Shown here: positions 58,188 through 64,000 of the stretch, piece by piece
How positions within the stretch are numbered: position 1 is the first letter of the stretch
Layout: each line of letters begins with the position of its first letter
Assembly (NCBI GenBank): GCA_024138015.1
Contig: JAMXBB010000009.1
Location: 39,492,344-39,556,343, forward strand
From: Lumnitzera littorea
Lineage: Eukaryota > Streptophyta > Magnoliopsida > Myrtales > Combretaceae
Direction: 5' to 3'
Length of the DNA: 64,000 bases
Translations under genes and position numbers: made by a program
The notes under the pieces: generated by a model
The model's database searches: none
What the model saw: only the letters and a program-made list of their open reading frames with translations
Told to the model about the DNA's origin: nothing

Positions 58188-61100
58188 CATCTACCTATAA
58201 GCAAATCTTTCAAAAGATATATAAGAAGATACCCAAATCGAAATAGTTAGGTAACATACATGTACAAAAATTTTAATTTATATCCCATTTTCTACGAGTG
58301 AATAATGATCTCGTAACATATAGTAAAGCGATGTTAGGGACATAGCTTTTTGGAAAGAGGTAGTCAATGAAATGGAATTCATAATGTCAAACATACTTGA
58401 GCTTTCATTGATTTACTACTAGGATCGAAAGCATAGGGTGTAAACGGATGTTTAAAATAAAATACCATATTGGTAGAACTCTATAAACTTTCAATATTAG
58501 GTTAATTACAAAGGAGTATAAGCAATGTAAAAGTAACAAATTACTTTGATACCTATGCTTCCACTTGAAGAATAATCTCAAATGGCCATTAAGACTATTT
58601 TCTTGAATAGGAGCTTGATGAAGAAGTTTATATGGAATGATTATTAAAACAAATTCCTAAATAATGACATGAAAAATTTGACAAAATTATCTTGCTAAGG
58701 TTTCGTTTGGTTCATTCTTTTTTCATTTTATTGATATCTTTTTAGTAGTTACTTGAATCTTACATTTGACAAGAATAAGATACCAAGAAAATAGAAACAT
58801 TATTCTATATATACTCTTCTTATAAAATTAATTATCAAATTAAAATAATTATTTTCAATACATAAAATATATTTTTTTCTCTTAAAAATATGTAAGGTTT
58901 CATTTTCCAACTAGACACTCTAATCACCATATTTATTATAAGTATAAAATAGAAACTAACAAGATATAAATAAAATAATTTTTCAAATAACATACTTTTA
59001 ATAGATACAAATAAAATACAAAGCAGATATAAATAAGATAATGATAATATATAGGAAAAAACAAAAGAATATAATCCAAATAAGGCCTATGACTTTCATG
59101 CATAATAACATTGATAAGTGCATTTACTGTGAGTTTATTAATTGGTATAGGGTAATTGTTTGTTTTTATGTGAACGACGTTCTCATGTTTGAGCAAAGAA
59201 TCTTAGTGAGGAAGTAAGTTAATGGGTGAGTTTTGAAAATGAAAGATATCAAATATATATATCTATATATAAAGAGAGAGAGAGAGATATATATATATCT
59301 ATTTGTTATTTATTTTTCAATTGAAGTGAAGAATTCCATTTCTAATAAATTGAAATTCCATTCTCCTTATTTCATTTAAATGAATAGATCAGAAATGTTT
59401 TTTGCCAAAGTCATCTATTAAGTGGAATTATTAGTGAAGACAAATTAAAATTTGACATCTATACTTTTTTTTTTTTTTTTTTTTTCAAAGCTTTCATGTA
59501 GGTGAATAACGTTGACTTGTGTAATAGTGTTATCCATGCCTAGCGCGAAGGGCTTACATACAAGTTCCAATCTTTTTCCGATGCAAATAATTGAATTGTT
59601 GCAGGATCATCAAACTTCACATGTATCACGAGGTCAATGCTCTTTGTGAGACATGAACCGCCAAGTTGAACTCTGAAAATGAAGAAACAAATTGCTAAAG
59701 CACAGGGCATGCACTGTGAAGAGACGAACTAACCCTGACACTTCGGCATGTCTGCAAACGTCAGGAAGGCCAATTATTGGTTTTGAACGTGACTGACTAA
59801 CCTACTCAAACAACTAATAAACTCAAGTTAAATATGCAATGCAATTGCTCCCCACTTCATGTAGCGGTCTTCCAGGTTTTCGTCCAGAGGCATTGGCATC
59901 TAAAATCGTTTTTAATTGGAAAGCTGATACTCAATTTTTTGTTATATCGATTGGGAAAATGTCAGGTGAAAAAAAAAAAAAAAAGAAGGCCGAAAGTGTG
60001 GATTTCAATTGTTGTGGGCATATGTTGAACGAGCTATGTTTTTAATGGATGATTTCCTTGTACACATATTTCGGTAGTGCTTTTTCGGCCATAGTGTTCG
60101 GTCTGCGTACCGTTACTCTATCCATCGACCGTTTACGGGATGAAACTGGGGGGGGTGGGAAATGCTACAGAAAAGTGTGAATCGAATACGAAACTTGAAA
60201 TTCGAGGGATACAGCTGAAATACTTTTTCTTTTGTACAAGATCTTTAGGATTTTCGTACATAGCACAGAGTGACAATTTCATTGCATGAAACTTGTATTG
60301 TATTATCATGCTAAATGCTACGTGAATTTCACAAGGAATCCCTACACTTGTATTGTTTTCTCAACTTTCATGGTTAATATTTGGGGTGACAGGAACGCAG
60401 TTGTAATATATTCTTGATGTTTGGTTGAAAAGCTGAGAATTTAATCTATAAAATTGGCACATTTTATCATGAGGGCCACCCTGCTTTGATGTAAAGTGGC
60501 AATAATATAAAGGAATATGCCCCAACTAACGTGTATCCTAGTCGCATGTTAGGTAGAACAAAATTAAAGAAAAATTCAACCTCTTCCGAAGACAACATTA
60601 AAGGCCAAATTTTATAATTATACTATAAAAAAAAAAAGACTGATTCTAATTTGACGTTGTGTGATTAGTGCTAAGCCACTCACTACATTATTCAATGCCA
60701 AATATGCCCAAGACAACTCATAATTATGTGCTTCATGATTCAGATTTAATCTCTATGCATAAAAACAAAAAAAAAAAAAAAAAAGGAAGCACCCTTTTCT
60801 TATGAATTTCCTAAATTGAGTTGCAAGGACTCTACCTGCTTGAATTTTTTAAAACCGAGCTGTGAGTTAGAATGGATAGATAAACCCAAACTTTGACGCC
60901 ACTTCATTGTCCAGTAAATCGATATTAGGAAATCCCAATTACAAGTTATAATTAAATAAATTTTGGATCATGCAATATGACACTTTTAATTCATGTTATG
61001 AGAATATGTATTCTCACAACATATGGCATGAATTTCACGAGAAACATAACGTAATTACGATATATTATTTGGGCATCAGGGCTCAACCTGGATTCGATTA

Positions 61101-61361
61101 CAGGCATAATAAAAGAATATCAAATACTCGTATTGATCTAGAATTATTTGATGTACATTAGAGACTCATCTACACAAGTGAACACCAAAACAATGAATCT
61201 GCAAATAAATCAACATGATCTCAATCAAAATGGAAAAGAAAAAAAGAAACGAAAAACTCGAAATAAGTCGTCAATATATAACGAAAAGAGAAATAAACGA
61301 CAAAAAAAGAAGAAAGAATTCTTCAACGAACGATTATATCACGGCGGTTCCACCCATATTT
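58188..61361. other. Intergenic, no gene established
   Basis: AT-rich with microsatellites (TA/GA at 59256-59303, T run at about 59466-59486). A minus-strand stretch at 59670-59560 reads VQLGGSCLTKSIDLVIHVKF and DDPATIQLFASEKDWNLYVS with a preceding cag acceptor; it could be an exon remnant of an unknown gene. No neighbouring exons or start were found. Confidence 0.4.
59256..59303. repeat. Compound TA/GA microsatellite
   Basis: TA-rich run, then (GA)n with about seven units, then a second TA run. Confidence 0.85.
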
Positions 61362-61802
61362 CTAAGCCAACATGTAGGCCACGAAAAGTCCAGCGACGGC
61401 TGTAGCAGCATTAGCAACGTTTGAAACGGCGAAGCTGTCGGGGGGAGATGGCTCATTGGCTGTAGGCTCAGAGGCAGGAGACATAGGTGCTGGTGGCGAT
61501 GTGATGGAGGGAGAAGGAGAGAGGCCCATTGGTGAAGGAGCAGCGGTTGGCGTTGCTGTTGGGGCAGGAGTTGGTGCCGAAACTGGAGCTGGAGATGGAG
61601 ATGGAGATGGAGTTGGGGTAGGAGAAGCTGGTGAAGGAACAGGGGCAGGCGACTGTGTAGGTGGGGACATAACGGGTGCTGGAGTTGGTGCGGAGGGCGG
61701 CGTCACGGTTGGTGAAGGTGCGGGTGATTGTGCCATGCAAGAAGTCAGCAAAAGTGCGAGAACCATAAGTACTTGGAACTTTGAAAAAGCCATCTTCTTC
61801 AA
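61362..61802 (-). CDS. Classical arabinogalactan protein, GPI-anchored
   Basis: Single exon, 146 residues. Residues 1-24 form a signal peptide (MKKMAFSK then a VLMVLALLLT core), with likely cleavage before QSPAPSPT. The mature part to about residue 120 is almost only Pro, Ser, Ala and Thr, with many SP, AP and TP dipeptides (SPAPSPTVTPPSAPTPAPV, TPTPSPSPSPAPVSAPTPAP). These are the sites of proline hydroxylation and arabinogalactan addition. The C-terminus (DSFAVSNVANAATAVAG then LFVAYMLA) is a small-residue cleavage region plus a hydrophobic tail, a standard GPI-anchor signal. The product is a plasma-membrane/cell-wall proteoglycan. An internal ATG at 61793 (MAFSK) is an alternative start. 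The opposite-strand frame over this gene, Gly/Glu/Val-rich, is only its mirror. Confidence 0.95.
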   Translation of the reverse strand: MKKMAFSKFQVLMVLALLLTSCMAQSPAPSPTVTPPSAPTPAPVMSPPTQSPAPVPSPASPTPTPSPSPSPAPVSAPTPAPTATPTAAPSPMGLSPSPSITSPPAPMSPASEPTANEPSPPDSFAVSNVANAATAVAGLFVAYMLA

Positions 61803-61895
61803 CTTCTTGTTGTAAAGATAGAGCTAGGACGACAGGTTCAAAGGCAACAACTGTTGTTAAGAGGACGGTTTGAGAACGAAGGAATGATGCGAGGG

Positions 61896-61903
61896 TTTAT
61901 AAA
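61896..61903 (-). promoter_or_regulatory. TATA box of the AGP gene
   Basis: Minus-strand TTTATAAA about 95 nt upstream of the AGP start codon, preceded by a CT-rich stretch. It predicts a leader of about 60-65 nt. Confidence 0.65.
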
Positions 61904-62198
61904 GAGAGGGTTGGAAATTGGGGTCCTTTTTTTTAATATAATTCTTATTTATTTGGCAACAATAATGGAGGGTTGAAGTTGAACTACAGCGAATAAATAA
62001 GGAATAAATAATTTCTTTTTTTTTTTTTCCTGATTCCTGAAAAGGTAATAAACAAAGACAACATACCTAGCACATGAATGTGAATGTCAAGTTGTCTAAA
62101 ACTTTTATACTAGAAATAAATTATACAACACATAATGAGCTCATGTTAATGAGGCACTGTCGGTGCCAAATCGGGGCTACTTCCTTTGAAGTTTCCTT

Positions 62199-62425
62199 AA
62201 GGTTTGGTTTCGGGTATGGCAAGTAAACTGCTCCTAATTACTTAGCCTATACCCATACCATACTTACCGGTAGAACAGTGGGATACGCGTCGAATGTCGG
62301 GTAATGTTTCTAGGGTTATCCCGATTCATGTTGTTGTTCATTTTACTAGATACCAAGTTGCACGTTTGAAATGAAATGGTGTTTGTTGTTTTACTTTTGA
62401 ATTACGCGTTTTCTACTTTGTAAGA
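62199..62425 (+). repeat. Unidentified direct repeat, copy 1
   Basis: About 225 bp beginning tttggtttcgggtatggcaa and ending gaattacgcgttttctac. It matches 63795-64000 in order and orientation with many substitutions (gtaaactgctcct and gggatacg.gtcg blocks). It is GC-richer than its surroundings. Confidence 0.75.
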
Positions 62426-63099
62426 ATTAAGATCACATGACAAAATTGAGTATACAAGGCGTTCTTGGTAGATGAGCCGTAATCTATTGTTATATACTAA
62501 ATTTGGATTTAAAGACATTTGCTTCTATGGCAAATGTCACCAATTGATAGTGTGTATCTGTGTGTGAGAGAGATGAGAGTAATATTATGCAGGAAAAAAA
62601 GAAAGGAATATGAAGGAAAGGAAAACATAAAATAATCAAGAAAGGAAAATATGAAGGAGGAGTACTTGTTTAGATAGGAAAAAAAAAAAATCAAATGAAA
62701 TATATGATTGTGAATCTAAATTTAATTAGATTCGCTCTCTCTCTCTCTCCCTTTTTTTTTTTTTTAAAGTTCGTTAAAATATCAAAAATGTCTTTTAATT
62801 GAAAGGATATTTAGATAATTTTACATATTTTCCTTCCATATTTCTTCCGCATGTGGAGAAAATGATTCTTTTGTAGAGTTTAATTGGAATAAAGATGTTA
62901 AAAAGATAGCAACTAGAGATTTTTTTTTTTTTTCGATACACCAGCTGGAGATTGAATAATGTTTTTTTTGGATAAAACAGAAATAAATCATCTTGTCTTC
63001 TTACTTATGTACTAATTATATTTCACATTAGAATAGAGAGTTTAATAGGGTTAGCAAGTATATAGTAAATAAGTATAATATTTTACCCAAACCCTACTC

Positions 63100-63470
63100 T
63101 AAACTAAAGTTATGAACGAGTAGAGTTGAGATGATATATATTAAACTCAACTTGATCTTGACTCAAATTTCAAAACCCGAGCTTGAGTAAAGTAGTACGA
63201 TAAACTCAAACTCAATTCAATTAAGTTCGTTTTAACTCAAAAATCTTTAAAATATAATTAAAATAATAATATCTATACTCTACTCAAATTCGAATAATAT
63301 TTAAAATTAACTCGGGTGTGATTCGATTAGTGAGCTTATTAAATCAAATATTATAAAGCTTAAGCTTGACTCGAAGAGCTATTTGAGTAGCTCGAGCTTA
63401 CTCAAGTGCAATTATCGAGTTAAGTTGAAGCAATTTGCAAATAGGTTTATCTCATTTACACCACTACAAT
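63100..63470. repeat. Dispersed 'ctcgagcttgact' repeat, copy 2
   Basis: Related to 34020-34430, with gagcttgagtaaag, gcttgactcgaagagct and tagctcgagcttact inside. It lies between the two copies of the 225-bp direct repeat. Confidence 0.65.
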
Positions 63471-63794
63471 AAAGTACTAATTTATAAATTTTGGAAATAT
63501 GGCCAACCATCTAAAATGTATGAGTGATCCTAAAACCTTTATGCCTATAGAATATATAAAATATAAGGTATAATATACAATTGTAATTCTTTATTATATA
63601 TCCGTAACATAAAATTCTTATTAAACTACCCAATAACTTGTTAATTTTTTAACATACTTATAATTAGTATATTAATCGATCTTGTGATCTCTGACTATTT
63701 AATTAGATATCACTCAATCACATCTTTCTGCAATGAATAAATAGGTTTAGACGTTGGATAATAGTTAAGTCAATGATATTACACCTCGTCATTG

Positions 63795-64000
63795 TTTGGT
63801 TTCGGGTATTACAAGTAAACTGCTCCTTCGCCTACACATACCATATTCACTGGTACAACAGCGGGATACGTGTCGGATGCAAGGTTGTTTTTCTAGGGTA
63901 TACCAATTAATGATCCAGTTGATTTCACTAGATTCCGAGTTGCTCATTTGAGATTATTACCTTTTGTTTCACTTTTGGATTACGCGTTTCTACCTTATTG
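63795..64000 (+). repeat. Unidentified direct repeat, copy 2, cut by window end
   Basis: Second copy of 62199-62425, starting tttggtttcgggtattacaa and running to the edge at gattacgcgtttctacctt. Confidence 0.75.

Larger units (their letters stand above)
61904..64000. other. Repeat-rich right end, no gene
   Basis: AGP upstream DNA followed by repeats listed separately, microsatellites ((CT)n at about 62733-62750) and homopolymers. No coding region seen. Confidence 0.5.

Noticed and set aside
59560..59670. Minus-strand exon-like block (IDLVIHVKFDDPATI) considered as a stress-response A/B barrel protein
   Set aside because: Similarity to that family is too weak, and no start, second exon or stop context was found. 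Kept only as a remark in the intergenic entry.
61456..61815. Gly/Glu/Val-rich plus-strand frame of 119 codons
   Set aside because: It is the complement of the Pro/Ser/Ala-rich AGP coding sequence; open only because of codon bias there.
1..64000. CRISPR arrays, bacterial operons, riboswitches, rRNA genes
   Set aside because: No regularly spaced identical repeats with unique spacers, no ribosome-binding pattern and no conserved rRNA sequence was seen. The window is plant nuclear DNA.

Overview
The window is AT-rich nuclear DNA from a flowering plant, most likely a eudicot. This rests on GT-AG introns, plant gene families (MATE/DTX transporter, GPI-anchored arabinogalactan protein, plant mobile domain) and a dense load of plant retrotransposons. 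I cannot name the species. No bacterial, organellar, rRNA, tRNA or CRISPR feature was seen.

Layout. 1-943: end of a decayed Ty1/copia element (RNase H plus 3' LTR). 944-8210: a minus-strand MATE/DTX transporter gene with five exons whose splice sites all work. Its last exon is not found before the copia element. 8901-33843: a three-layer nest of LTR retrotransposons. The outer plus-strand element (5-bp flanks ATATA/ACATA) has about 9 kb of internal DNA. This holds a gag relic, an antisense plant-mobile-domain gene relic and a degenerate minisatellite. Its 3' LTR is split by an inner minus-strand Ty3/gypsy element of Tat-like organisation (444-bp LTRs, gag-PR-RT-RH-IN, antisense extra gene). 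The inner pol is in turn broken between RNase H and integrase by a third insertion of about 4.5 kb. 33844-47400: gene-poor DNA with a dispersed repeat, a 3.1-kb gypsy-type LTR, two LINE 3' ends in opposite orientations, an old LTR fragment and tandem repeats. 47571-49750: a two-exon minus-strand gene for a 543-residue multi-pass membrane protein resembling the major facilitator superfamily. 51297-54402: a solo LTR with a perfect TCTAG target duplication. 54424-58187: a decayed hAT DNA transposon. 61362-61905: a classical arabinogalactan protein gene. 62199 to the end: two copies of an unidentified direct repeat flanking another copy of the dispersed repeat.

Only three loci look like working host genes: the MATE gene (if its last exon lies beyond the left edge), the MFS-like gene and the AGP gene. 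All three are on the minus strand and have plausible TATA boxes. They do not form a pathway together; two are membrane transport proteins and one is a cell-surface proteoglycan. The most interesting structure is the nested retrotransposon block, where two LTR elements each carry an unrelated gene antisense to their own transcription.
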